A stretch of 64,000 nucleotides of DNA from an uncultured Amylibacter sp. (GTDB lineage Bacteria; Pseudomonadota; Alphaproteobacteria; Rhodobacterales; Rhodobacteraceae), in the NCBI GenBank assembly GCA_905181935.1, contig CAJIZV010000002.1, positions 62,001 to 126,000 on the forward strand, read 5' to 3'. Every line of letters begins with the position of its first letter. The stretch's first letter is position 1. This document shows positions 8,171-16,901 of this stretch, in pieces. The notes below the pieces were generated by a model. The model had not been told where the DNA came from and did no database searches. It was given only the letters and a program-made list of their open reading frames with translations. Position numbers and translations under genes: made by a program.

Positions 8171-9073
8171 ATGACCCAAGAGCTTAAGGGTCATCTTGCT
8201 ATGTTGTGCTTTTCAGCACTTATTGCCGGATCATTTGCACTAGGCAGTTTAATTATAAACAGCTTATCGCCCATCGTTGTAACTGTAATTAGGTTTGCAA
8301 TTACTGCTCTTATTCTAGGTGGAGTAATTATAGTAACTCAACCTTTAAGTAGATTGTCTTTTAAAACACCATTACGATATATTATTTTAGGCTCTTGCTT
8401 GGTCTTATATTTTGTTTTGATGTTTGAAGCTTTGAAAACGGCATCGGCTATATCTTTGTCTGTAGAGTTTACCATGGCACCATTTATTAGTGGTTTATTT
8501 GGTTATCTAATTTTACGACAGAAAATTACTTTAAGAATTTTAATTGCTTTATTTATTGGATCTATAGGTGCGCTTTGGGTTATATTTAAAGGAGATTTAA
8601 GTCGGTTTTTAGAATTTCAAGTTGGCCGAGGCGAAATACTTTTCTTTGTTGGGATGTCATTTTACGCTCTATATGTGCCACTGGTTCGGAAATTTAATAA
8701 TGATGAACCACCTATTATTTTTACATTTGCAATAACTATAGGGGCATTACTTATTTCGCTACCTTTTGCATTTAATGAAATAATTAATACTAACTTTGCA
8801 GTCATTAGAACTCTTGATGTATTTATTATTTTATATTTGGCAATTTTTGCAAGTGCAGCCACATTTTTACTAATCCAATATGCTGCGCTTAGACTGCCAT
8901 CTGTAAAAGTAATGGCTCATACATACTTAACGCCGAGCTGGGTAATCGTTTGGCATCTATTACTAGGAATAGAAGGACCTTCATCTTCAGACTTTGCAGG
9001 TATTTTTTTTACAATTGTCGCTTTAGTTATTCTTCTTAAGGGGCAAACTAAAGATAAAGTTTCAAGGAGTTAA
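8171..9073 (+). CDS. DMT-superfamily (EamA) transporter
   Basis: This 300-residue integral membrane protein has about ten helices in two EamA repeats, the plan of drug/metabolite transporters. The start is nine bases after the preA stop, so it belongs to the preT-preA transcript. No good Shine-Dalgarno is visible, and translation may be coupled. Its place in a pyrimidine catabolic operon suggests export or import of a pyrimidine breakdown product, but nothing in the sequence fixes the substrate or direction. Its last 12 bases overlap the end of the convergent tetR gene. Confidence 0.82.
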   Translation: MTQELKGHLAMLCFSALIAGSFALGSLIINSLSPIVVTVIRFAITALILGGVIIVTQPLSRLSFKTPLRYIILGSCLVLYFVLMFEALKTASAISLSVEFTMAPFISGLFGYLILRQKITLRILIALFIGSIGALWVIFKGDLSRFLEFQVGRGEILFFVGMSFYALYVPLVRKFNNDEPPIIFTFAITIGALLISLPFAFNEIINTNFAVIRTLDVFIILYLAIFASAATFLLIQYAALRLPSVKVMAHTYLTPSWVIVWHLLLGIEGPSSSDFAGIFFTIVALVILLKGQTKDKVSRS

Positions 9074-9685
9074 CATTGTGCTGAACATTGTCTTTAAAAA
9101 AGGGCCTGCTGTGTCAAAGGGATCTTTAGTATTATCATCTAATACAGACCGAACTTGAATGTCGAAGTCCGCGTAATGTTGTGTAGTTGCCCAAATTGAA
9201 AAGAATAAATGGTGTGGATCAACTTGTGCAATTTTTCCATCTTTCGACCATGCTTCTATAATCTTTACTTTTTGAGCCACCAAGTCTTTTAGTGCGCCTT
9301 GTAATTCAGGCAATACATGTGGAGCACCCTGCAGAATTTCATTAGCAAAAAGTTTGCTTTCACGTGGAAAATCACGAGCCATGTTAAGTTTTTGCTCAAT
9401 ATATTTACAAATTTCGTCTATAGGATCATTGTCTTCGTTGATAGCATGCAGAGGAGCTAACCAAGTTTCTAACAGTTTTGCGAGAACTGTAACGTGAATG
9501 GCTTCTTTGTTGTCAAAGTAATATAAAATATTTGGTTTAGATAGTTTTGCTCGCTTGGCTATCATATCAATAGTAGACCCACGAAAGCCAAAGTCTGAAA
9601 ATACATCCAATGCAGCTTCTAAAATTATATCTGTTCTTTGACGCTGTATCCGCGTTAGTTTTTTTGTAGTTTGTGATCTAGCCAT
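9062..9685 (-). CDS. TetR-family repressor, RutR-like (copy 1)
   Basis: This 207-residue regulator has an N-terminal TetR helix-turn-helix (about residues 15-65, with GSTIDMIAKRAKLSKPNILYYFDNKEAI) and a RutR-type C-terminal ligand domain. The signature stretches ANEILQGAP and HHLFFSIWATTQHYADF match RutR, which senses uracil or thymine and controls pyrimidine use. It lies 23 bases downstream of a second RutR-like gene on the same strand and ends inside the DMT gene. The assignment to the RutR branch is firm; the ligand is inferred from the neighbours. Confidence 0.85.
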   Translation of the reverse strand: MARSQTTKKLTRIQRQRTDIILEAALDVFSDFGFRGSTIDMIAKRAKLSKPNILYYFDNKEAIHVTVLAKLLETWLAPLHAINEDNDPIDEICKYIEQKLNMARDFPRESKLFANEILQGAPHVLPELQGALKDLVAQKVKIIEAWSKDGKIAQVDPHHLFFSIWATTQHYADFDIQVRSVLDDNTKDPFDTAGPFLKTMFSTMLTP

Positions 9686-9708
9686 TTAATATTTTACCTA
9701 GCTTTAGT

Positions 9709-10347
9709 TTAACTTGGAGTAAGGCCAATTCCTTTTAATATAATTGTTTTAACCGATAATTTAGCAATCTGCCACTGTGCATCACTATATGGCTTACCTG
9801 CATTTAAAGTTTCAATCTGATGGCCAAAATCTGCATAGTGCTGTGTGGTTGACCAAATCATATATAACAAATGAGCAGGATCTATTGAATCCATTTCACC
9901 GTTTTCAATCCATCTTTGAATGTGTTTGCTGCGATCTTGTGACCATTCAAGTAATTGCCCTTCTAGATAATCTTGTATTATCGGCGCACCGTGAATAATT
10001 TCAGTTGCCCACACTTTTGAGCCATATGGATGAGTGCGCGCTAGGTCCATTTTTTTATCAATGTATCGACTTAGTGCTTCGCGTGGACCAAGTTCTGTAT
10101 CAAAAGCAGAGGCAGCTTCCATCCATATGTCAAAAATATTATAAACTACTTGACGATAAAGATCCTCTTTAGTTTTAAAGTAATAATGTATGTTTGCTTT
10201 TGGTAAATTTGCTACATCTGCAATTAGCTGTGTGGTTGCGCCTGCATAGCCAGCTTCGGCAAACACTTTTTCAGCAGCAGCCAAAATAATTTTTTGATTT
10301 TGAGATCGTTTTGCGAATTTGTGAAATGAAACCGTATTGCTTACCAT
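9709..10347 (-). CDS. TetR-family repressor, RutR-like (copy 2)
   Basis: This regulator of about 212 residues is paralogous to the gene just downstream. It has a TetR helix-turn-helix near residues 15-60 and the RutR-type C-terminus with TEIIHGAP and HLLYMIWSTTQHYADF. I place the start at the ATG at 10347 because GGGGAAG stands just upstream. The frame remains open to 10410, but that longer start falls inside an operator palindrome. It is divergent from the beta-ureidopropionase gene with two RutR-like boxes between, so it probably represses both itself and that operon. A division of labour between the two paralogues is likely but not visible. Confidence 0.83.
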   Translation of the reverse strand: MVSNTVSFHKFAKRSQNQKIILAAAEKVFAEAGYAGATTQLIADVANLPKANIHYYFKTKEDLYRQVVYNIFDIWMEAASAFDTELGPREALSRYIDKKMDLARTHPYGSKVWATEIIHGAPIIQDYLEGQLLEWSQDRSKHIQRWIENGEMDSIDPAHLLYMIWSTTQHYADFGHQIETLNAGKPYSDAQWQIAKLSVKTIILKGIGLTPS

Positions 10348-10373
10348 TATTATTTTTCTTCCCCAAAAAAAAC

Positions 10374-10389
10374 TTGACCGTATGGTCAG
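10374..10389. promoter_or_regulatory. RutR-like operator 1
   Basis: TTGACCGTATGGTCAG is a near-palindrome that fits the RutR consensus TTGACCAnnTGGTCAA at 12 of 14 fixed positions. It lies between the divergent repressor and beta-ureidopropionase genes, 27 bases from the repressor start codon. Confidence 0.75.
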
Positions 10390-10402
10390 ATATGTACAAT
10401 AG

Positions 10403-10418
10403 TTGACCATACAGTCAA
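10403..10418. promoter_or_regulatory. RutR-like operator 2
   Basis: TTGACCATACAGTCAA fits the RutR consensus at 13 of 14 fixed positions. Its centre is 29 bases (about three helical turns) from that of operator 1, so two dimers could bind the same face. Both potential upstream starts of the flanking ORFs fall inside this site, which supports the shorter starts chosen for both genes. Confidence 0.78.
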
Positions 10419-10456
10419 AAAAATATCAGTCAAGAACACTCCAAGGGGGAGGTAAG

Positions 10457-11707
10457 ATGTCTAAATTAAATTCAAATTTACGTATTAATGGTGACAGACT
10501 TTGGGATAGTCTTATGGAAATGGCCAAAATAGGCCCTGGTATTGCAGGTGGAAACAATCGCCAAACGCTTACAGATGAAGATAGTGAAGGCCGCACTTTA
10601 TTCCAAAAATGGTGTGAAATAGCTGGATGTTCTATGGGACTTGATCAAATGGGAAATATGTTTGCTACGTGGGGTGGTACTGATCCTGATGCTTTGCCAG
10701 TATATGTTGGGTCACATTTAGATACGCAACCAACTGGTGGTAAATATGATGGAATTTTAGGTGTATTAGGTGGTTTGGAAATATTACGAACTTTGAATGA
10801 TTTAAATATCAAAACAAAGCATGCTATTGTTGTTACAAATTGGACTAACGAGGAGGGGACGCGCTTTGCACCTCCGATGCTTGCTTCAGGAGTTTTTGGA
10901 GGGGTTCATACTCAAGATTGGGCTTATGAACGTGAAGATTCCGATGGCAAAAAATTTGGTGATGAGCTGAGTCGCATAGGTTGGCGTGGTGAAGAAGAAG
11001 TAGGAATGCGTAAAATGCATGCATTTTTTGAATTGCATATTGAACAAGGGCCAATTCTTGAAGCTGAAAGTAAAGAAATAGGCGTTGTGACTCATGGTCA
11101 AGGGTTGTCTTGGACCGAAATTACTATTGTAGGTAAAGATAGCCACACAGGCTCTACGCCAATGCCCATGCGTAAAAACGCTGGACTAGCTATGGCTCGG
11201 GTATTGGAATTAGTAGATGAAATAGCTTTATCTCATGCGCCATATGCTGTTGGCGCAGCAGGCCATATTGATGTCTACCCTAATTCGAGAAACGTTATTC
11301 CAGGAAAAGTTGTCTTTACTGTAGATCTTCGCTCTCCTGAGTTAACTGTTATTAACGATATGGAGCAACGTTTGGAGGAGGGCGCTAAGCAAATATGTAA
11401 TGATATGGGGTTAACGGTATCATTCGAAAAAACTGGTGGGTTTGATCCTGTTACATTTGATGAAAAATGTGTAACTGCCGTTCGAAACGCAGCTGAACGA
11501 TTAGGTTACAGTCATATGAATATTATATCAGGCGCAGGTCATGATGCATGTTGGATTAATGGTGTGGCTCCAACAGCGATGGTTATGTGTCCTTGTGTAG
11601 GTGGACTTAGTCATAATGAAGCAGAAGAAATTTCAAAAGAATGGGCCACAGCTGGAGCAGATGTATTGATGCAAGCAGTTATTGAAACTGCGGAGATTAT
11701 AACATAA
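10457..11707 (+). CDS. Beta-ureidopropionase / N-carbamoyl amino acid amidohydrolase (M20 family)
   Basis: This 416-residue metal-dependent amidohydrolase is likely to hydrolyse N-carbamoyl-beta-alanine (or the thymine-derived analogue) to beta-alanine, carbon dioxide and ammonia, the third step of reductive pyrimidine breakdown. Metal-binding motifs of the M20/allantoate amidohydrolase group are visible: GSHLDTQPTGGKYDG (His87, Asp98), NEEGTRF (Glu132-133) and later HIEQG and GAGHDA. The start at 10457 has GGGGGAGG; a longer frame from 10403 would begin inside the operator. The dihydropyrimidinase gene follows 47 bases downstream, which supports this substrate over allantoate. Confidence 0.87.
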   Translation: MSKLNSNLRINGDRLWDSLMEMAKIGPGIAGGNNRQTLTDEDSEGRTLFQKWCEIAGCSMGLDQMGNMFATWGGTDPDALPVYVGSHLDTQPTGGKYDGILGVLGGLEILRTLNDLNIKTKHAIVVTNWTNEEGTRFAPPMLASGVFGGVHTQDWAYEREDSDGKKFGDELSRIGWRGEEEVGMRKMHAFFELHIEQGPILEAESKEIGVVTHGQGLSWTEITIVGKDSHTGSTPMPMRKNAGLAMARVLELVDEIALSHAPYAVGAAGHIDVYPNSRNVIPGKVVFTVDLRSPELTVINDMEQRLEEGAKQICNDMGLTVSFEKTGGFDPVTFDEKCVTAVRNAAERLGYSHMNIISGAGHDACWINGVAPTAMVMCPCVGGLSHNEAEEISKEWATAGADVLMQAVIETAEIIT

Positions 11708-11754
11708 TTTAATACAAATAAATAAATTTTGTATGTTCGAGGGGAAACGACATA

Positions 11755-13215
11755 ATGACCAAAGTGATTAAGGGTGGCACTGTATGTACCGCAGATCGTA
11801 GTTATAAAGCTGATGTACTAATCGAAGGTGAGGTAATTAAGCAAATTGGTCAAAACCTTATAGGAGACGAATATATAGATGCCGAAGGTGCGTATGTTAT
11901 TCCTGGAGGTATTGATCCGCATACACATTTAGAAATGCCTTTCATGGGTACTACAGCTGCAGAAACTTTTGAATCCGGTACATGGGCTGCAGCCTGTGGC
12001 GGTACAACAATGGTTGTTGATTTCTGTTTACCTGGAGCTGATGGTAGTATCAAAAATGCTATAAATGAATGGCATCGAAAATCTGCGCCCCAAATTTGTT
12101 CTGATATAGGCTATCATATGGCCATTACTGGTTGGAATGAAAACGTCTTCAATGAAATGAAAGACGCAGTAGATATGGGCGTAAACAGCTTCAAACATTT
12201 TATGGCCTATAAAGGTGCATTAATGATTGAAGATGACGAGATGTTTGCAAGTTTTAAACGATGTGGTGAACTGGGTGCCTTACCAATGGTCCATGCAGAA
12301 AATGGCGATTTGGTAGCCGAACTTCAACAAAAGTATTTTGACCAAGGCATCACTGGGCCTGAAGGTCATGCTTATTCCCGGCCGCCAGAATTGGAAGGCG
12401 AAGCAGCTAACCGTGCTATAACGATTGCGGATACAGCAGGTGTGCCTTTATATATTGTTCATGTCTCGTGTGAACAATCGCACGAAGCAATTAGGCGAGC
12501 GCGCCAAAAAGGAATGCGGGTTTATGGTGAACCATTAATTCAGTTTCTGACGTTGGATGAATCTGAATATTTCAATAAAGATTGGGACCATGCTGCGAGA
12601 CGTGTTATGAGTCCGCCATTTAGATCAAAAAGCCACCAGAATAGTTTATGGGCTGGTTTGCAATCAGGTTCTTTGCAAGTTGTTGCTACTGACCACGCTG
12701 CATTCAATACAGAACAAAAACGCGCTGGGCGAGATGATTTTAGAATTATTCCTAATGGATCAAATGGCTTAGAGGAGAGGCTTGCTGTGTTATGGACAGA
12801 AGGTGTTGAAACTGGTCGCTTAACACCTGAAGAGTTTGTTGCAGCTACTTCGACTAATATTGCTAAAATTCTTAATATTTATCCTAAAAAAGGTGCTATT
12901 GTGGAAGGAGCTGATGCAGATATTGTTGTCTGGGATCCTAAAATCACAAAAACGATTAGTCCAAGCAATCACCATTCAGTTCTTGATTACAATGTTTTTG
13001 AGGGTTTTGAAGTTAAAGCACAATCACGTTTTACCCTGAGCAGGGGCGATGTTATTTGGGCGTGGGGGCAAAATAGTCAACCGCAACCTGGGCGTGGCAG
13101 ATTCATACCTAGACCTGCATTTCAATCAGCTCAAATAGCGTTGAGTAAATGGAAATCTTTAAATTCTCCGCGACAAATTATTCGTGATCCATTGAATATT
13201 CCGGCAGGTATCTAA
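11755..13215 (+). CDS. Dihydropyrimidinase (D-hydantoinase)
   Basis: This 486-residue cyclic amidohydrolase opens dihydrouracil or dihydrothymine to the N-carbamoyl-beta-amino acid. It carries the binuclear metal site of the family: HTH (His56, His58), the lysine that becomes carboxylated in MAYKGA (Lys153), the histidines in VHAENGD and IVHVSC, and the aspartate in ATDHAAF. The length matches bacterial dihydropyrimidinases. It stands between the beta-ureidopropionase and ABC importer genes; the ATPase start directly follows its stop codon. Confidence 0.93.
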   Translation: MTKVIKGGTVCTADRSYKADVLIEGEVIKQIGQNLIGDEYIDAEGAYVIPGGIDPHTHLEMPFMGTTAAETFESGTWAAACGGTTMVVDFCLPGADGSIKNAINEWHRKSAPQICSDIGYHMAITGWNENVFNEMKDAVDMGVNSFKHFMAYKGALMIEDDEMFASFKRCGELGALPMVHAENGDLVAELQQKYFDQGITGPEGHAYSRPPELEGEAANRAITIADTAGVPLYIVHVSCEQSHEAIRRARQKGMRVYGEPLIQFLTLDESEYFNKDWDHAARRVMSPPFRSKSHQNSLWAGLQSGSLQVVATDHAAFNTEQKRAGRDDFRIIPNGSNGLEERLAVLWTEGVETGRLTPEEFVAATSTNIAKILNIYPKKGAIVEGADADIVVWDPKITKTISPSNHHSVLDYNVFEGFEVKAQSRFTLSRGDVIWAWGQNSQPQPGRGRFIPRPAFQSAQIALSKWKSLNSPRQIIRDPLNIPAGI

Positions 13216-13995
13216 ATGAATAATCCTGTTATTTCGGCGAATAAGCTTTCGCTAACATATCAAACAAATGATGGACCTGTGCACGCGCTTCAAGATATTA
13301 ATCTTGATATTAAAAAAGGAGAATTTGTATCATTTATTGGTCCATCTGGTTGTGGAAAAACAACGTTTTTACGTGTTATCGCTGAATTAGAGACACCCAC
13401 TAATGGAACGATTCAAGTTAATGGAATGAGCGCATCAGAGGCACGTATGCAGCGTGCTTATGGTTATGTTTTTCAAGCGGCTGGTCTATATCCGTGGCGC
13501 ACAATTGGTGGTAATATCAAGTTACCACTTGAAATTATGGGTTATAGTAAAGAACAACGAGAAGAACGTGTCGCTCATGTTTTGGAACTCGTAGAACTGT
13601 CTGGATTTGATAAGAAATTTCCTTGGCAGTTATCTGGAGGAATGCAACAGCGTGCTAGTATCGCTCGTGCACTTGCATTTGATGCTGATATTTTATTAAT
13701 GGACGAACCATTTGGTGCCTTAGATGAAATTGTTCGTGATCATTTAAATGAACAATTGTTAAAACTTTGGGCCCGTACCCAGAAAACAATTGGGTTCGTA
13801 ACACATTCAATCCCTGAAGCAGTATTTTTATCAACTAAGATTGTAGTTATGTCCCCCCGTCCAGGTCGAATAGCGAATATAATTGAAAGTACTTTGCCGC
13901 GTGACCGATCCTTAGATATCCGTGAAAGCCAAGAATTTTTAGATATTGCTGCCGAAGTTCGTGATGGGTTGCGTACAGGTCATGCTGATGAATAA
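13216..13995 (+). CDS. ABC transporter ATPase, NitT/TauT type
   Basis: This 259-residue ATP-binding subunit has the Walker A motif GPSGCGKTT (about residues 42-50), the signature LSGGMQQR, Walker B ILLMDEPFGALDE, and a switch histidine in THSIPEA. It belongs to the subgroup that drives import of taurine, nitrate, riboflavin or hydroxymethylpyrimidine. Its ATG begins right after the dihydropyrimidinase stop, and its end overlaps the next permease gene. The context makes a pyrimidine or related nitrogen heterocycle the likely cargo. Confidence 0.9.
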   Translation: MNNPVISANKLSLTYQTNDGPVHALQDINLDIKKGEFVSFIGPSGCGKTTFLRVIAELETPTNGTIQVNGMSASEARMQRAYGYVFQAAGLYPWRTIGGNIKLPLEIMGYSKEQREERVAHVLELVELSGFDKKFPWQLSGGMQQRASIARALAFDADILLMDEPFGALDEIVRDHLNEQLLKLWARTQKTIGFVTHSIPEAVFLSTKIVVMSPRPGRIANIIESTLPRDRSLDIRESQEFLDIAAEVRDGLRTGHADE

Positions 13996-14872
13996 ACTTC
14001 GTTTTTTCTGGCATAAAGTGGGACCAGTTGTGACAGTTCTCTTAGTAATAATTGCAATTTGGTATGTAGCTACAGTTTGGCTTAATTCAGCATGGGCCTA
14101 TGACAAAGCTAAACGAGCGGACACTACAATCTCATTTTCACAGATGGTATCAGATACTATGATCCAAGATAAACCTTTGTTGCCTGCGCCCCATCAAGTT
14201 ATTAAAGAAATTTATAAAACAACGGTATTAAAAAAGGTAACTTCAAAACGATCGCTAATCTGGCATGGTTGGATTACACTTTCCGCCACGTTGCTTGGTT
14301 TTGCTTTTGGAACGACCTTCGGTATTTTATTAGCAATTGGTATTGTCTATAGTCGCGCGATGGATATGTCTGTGATGCCGTGGGTAATTACGAGCCAAAC
14401 TATTCCAATTCTTGCTGTTGCACCTATGATAATAGTGGTCCTTAACGCAGTAGGCATTTCAGGGTTGTTACCAAAAGCTATCATATCAATGTATTTATCG
14501 TTTTTTCCTGTAGTGGTTGGTATGGTCAAAGGCTTGCGTTCGCCAGATCAAATGCAAATAGATCAAATGCGTACATGGAGTGCTTCTAAAAACTCATCAT
14601 TTTGGAAGTTACGACTGCCCAGTTCCATGCCTTATTTGTTTGCTTCACTTAAAATAGGCATTGCGGCATCATTGGTTGGTGCAATTGTTGGTGAACTGCC
14701 AACTGGTGCTGTTGCTGGATTGGGTGCGCGGTTGTTAGCGGGCAGCTACTATGGTCAAACTATCCAGATATGGAGTGCTTTAATTTGTGCAGCAATTCTT
14801 GCAGCCAGTTTAGTGGCAATTATAGGTACTATTGAAAAGTACACATTACGTAGGATGGGAATTCAATTATGA
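13988..14872 (+). CDS. ABC transporter permease 1 (BPD type, NitT/TauT group)
   Basis: This inner-membrane permease of about 294 residues belongs to the importer. It has an N-terminal helix (about 12-30), a hydrophilic stretch, and then the usual permease core with about five helices and the cytoplasmic coupling loop between about residues 195 and 220. I use the ATG at 13988, which overlaps the ATPase stop, rather than the longer TTG-start frame at 13946; an ATG at 13982 is also possible. Its stop overlaps the next start (ATGA), so the two permeases are translationally coupled. Confidence 0.87.
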   Translation: MNKLRFFWHKVGPVVTVLLVIIAIWYVATVWLNSAWAYDKAKRADTTISFSQMVSDTMIQDKPLLPAPHQVIKEIYKTTVLKKVTSKRSLIWHGWITLSATLLGFAFGTTFGILLAIGIVYSRAMDMSVMPWVITSQTIPILAVAPMIIVVLNAVGISGLLPKAIISMYLSFFPVVVGMVKGLRSPDQMQIDQMRTWSASKNSSFWKLRLPSSMPYLFASLKIGIAASLVGAIVGELPTGAVAGLGARLLAGSYYGQTIQIWSALICAAILAASLVAIIGTIEKYTLRRMGIQL

Positions 14873-15708
14873 CTTGGATAGTGTTTGCCTTGTTTTTCTG
14901 GATTACTATGTGGATTTTAAATGTCCGCCTGGCTAATGCTGGGCGTAACCGTATAATAAATTTAATAGTCCCTGCTTTATTTGGCATCTCACTATTAGTG
15001 CTTTGGGAAGGGTTTGTTAGAGGTTTAAATATTAGCCCAATTTTGCTTCCTACTCCATCAGCAATTGCTATACGTTTTTCAACAAGTATTCCAATCCTAT
15101 GGGTCGATTTTGTTCAAACCTTTGTAAAGGGTGCGTTATCTGGATATGTAATCGGCTGTTCGGCAGCATTTTTAACCGCGATTGCTGTCGATAAATCAAG
15201 TTTCTTAAAACGTGGTCTTTTGCCTGTTGGTAATTTTGTGGCAGCTTTACCTATCATTGGTATGGCACCTATTTTGGTTATGTGGTTTGGTTTTGATTGG
15301 CATTCAAAGTCTGCAGTTGTAGTGGTAATGGTGTTTTTTCCTATGCTAATAAATACTGTTGCTGGCCTTAGTGCTAAAGACACTATTCAAAACGATCTTA
15401 TGCAAACCTACGGTGCCAGCTATTGGCAAAGTCTTTTCAAACTTAGCTTACCTGCTGCAATGCCATTCATTTTTAATGGATTAAAAATTTGTACAACGTT
15501 GGCCCTAATTGGTGCGATTGTTTCTGAATTTTTTGGATCGCCAACACGAGGGATGGGATTTCGTATTTCGACTGAAGTTGGGCGTTTGTCGCTTGATATG
15601 GTTTGGGCGGAAATAACTGTGGCGGCCCTTGCAGGGTCGACATTTTATGGGATGATGGCCCTAATCGAGAAGGGTATAACCTTCTGGCATCCATCACAAA
15701 GGAGTTAA
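14869..15708 (+). CDS. ABC transporter permease 2 (BPD type, NitT/TauT group)
   Basis: This 279-residue protein is the second membrane subunit, forming a heterodimer with the previous one. About six helices are visible, and the coupling helix region contains DTIQNDLMQTYGASYWQ, typical of the family. It shares four bases with the upstream gene. The binding-protein gene follows 25 bases after its stop. Confidence 0.88.
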   Translation: MTWIVFALFFWITMWILNVRLANAGRNRIINLIVPALFGISLLVLWEGFVRGLNISPILLPTPSAIAIRFSTSIPILWVDFVQTFVKGALSGYVIGCSAAFLTAIAVDKSSFLKRGLLPVGNFVAALPIIGMAPILVMWFGFDWHSKSAVVVVMVFFPMLINTVAGLSAKDTIQNDLMQTYGASYWQSLFKLSLPAAMPFIFNGLKICTTLALIGAIVSEFFGSPTRGMGFRISTEVGRLSLDMVWAEITVAALAGSTFYGMMALIEKGITFWHPSQRS

Positions 15709-15733
15709 AGTAATAATAACAAGGAGATATACT

Positions 15734-16723
15734 ATGAAGAATATGATTAAAGGTGCGCTAGCAGGTGCATTAATATTAAGTGCGTCAATTGCATGTGCAG
15801 ATGATGATGTAACGCTTCAACTTAAGTGGGTAACACAAGCACAATTTGCTGGTTACTATGTAGCATTAGATAAAGGATTCTATAAAGAAGAAGGATTAAA
15901 TGTAACTATCAAACCAGGTGGTCCAGATATTGCTCCCGCACAAGTTATTGCTGGTGGTGGTGCTGATGTAGTTCTAGATTGGCTGCCATCTGCATTAGCA
16001 TCGCGGGAAAAAGGTCTTGATTTAGTAAATATTGCTCAACCCTTTAAGTCATCTGGTATGATGCTAACTTGCCGAAAAGATGCGGGAATCTCATCACCTG
16101 CTGATTTTGCAGATAAAACATTAGGTGTTTGGTTTTATGGTAATGAATATCCATTTCTTAGTTGGATGAGTAAATTAGGTTTGAAAACTGATGGATCAGC
16201 AGGCGGAGTAACTGTTCTAAAGCAAGGCTTTAACGTTGATCCGATTTTACAAGGTCAAGCAGCCTGTGTTTCAACAATGTCTTATAATGAATATTGGCAG
16301 GTAATTGATGCTGGCTTAACAGAAGATGACTTGATTGTTTTCAAATATGAAGACGAAGGTGTATCTACCTTAGAAGATGGAATGTACGTACTGGGAGAAA
16401 ATTTAAAGGACGATGCGTTTAAAGAAAAAATGGTTCGTTTTGTACGTGCGTCTATGAAGGGCTGGAAATATGCTGAAGGTAATGTAAATGAAGCAGCAGA
16501 TATAGTTTTGGATAACGATGCCTCTGGTGCACAAACTGAGAAGCATCAACGTCGTATGATGTCAGAAATAGCAAAGCTAACTGCAGGATCAAATGGTGCG
16601 TTAGATGCTAGTGACTATGAACGGACTGTTCAATCTTTACTGAATGGTGGTTCTGATCCAGTAATTACCAAAGCTCCAGAAGGTGCTTGGACGTCTGAAA
16701 TTACAGATGTTGCATTAAACTAA
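15734..16723 (+). CDS. ABC transporter substrate-binding protein, NMT1/THI5-like
   Basis: This 329-residue periplasmic protein has a signal peptide (cleavage probably after ACA near residue 22). The start of the mature part, LQLKWVTQAQFAGYYVALDKGF, is the hallmark of NMT1/THI5-like proteins, which bind pyrimidine- or flavin-type ligands in ThiY and RibY transporters. GGGPD-type and LDWLPSALAS motifs follow. It is the last gene of the pyrimidine operon and is followed at once by a terminator. The likely ligand is uracil, thymine or a close derivative, from family and context. The start has AAGGAGA. Confidence 0.9.
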   Translation: MKNMIKGALAGALILSASIACADDDVTLQLKWVTQAQFAGYYVALDKGFYKEEGLNVTIKPGGPDIAPAQVIAGGGADVVLDWLPSALASREKGLDLVNIAQPFKSSGMMLTCRKDAGISSPADFADKTLGVWFYGNEYPFLSWMSKLGLKTDGSAGGVTVLKQGFNVDPILQGQAACVSTMSYNEYWQVIDAGLTEDDLIVFKYEDEGVSTLEDGMYVLGENLKDDAFKEKMVRFVRASMKGWKYAEGNVNEAADIVLDNDASGAQTEKHQRRMMSEIAKLTAGSNGALDASDYERTVQSLLNGGSDPVITKAPEGAWTSEITDVALN

Positions 16724-16730
16724 AAAAATT

Positions 16731-16760
16731 ACGGAAAGTAGGGTAACCTACTTTCCGTTT
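16731..16760 (+). terminator. Strong intrinsic terminator of the pyrimidine operon
   Basis: A perfect 12-bp stem (ACGGAAAGTAGG / CCTACTTTCCGT) with a GTAA loop is followed by TTT. It lies seven bases after the binding-protein stop. Confidence 0.9.
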
Positions 16761-16901
16761 AACTAAATTATTGTCTAAACTTATTATTTCATGATTTTTC
16801 GAGATCATTTTCTCATTAACGACCTTTATTCTATGATAGGCTAATTTTTATTCTAGGATATAATAATAAATCCAATAAACTTTTATAATGGGATTATTTT
16901 A

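Noticed and set aside
10403..10456. Longer N-terminus for the beta-ureidopropionase
   Set aside because: The added codons begin inside a RutR-like operator and lie before a very strong Shine-Dalgarno at the shorter start.
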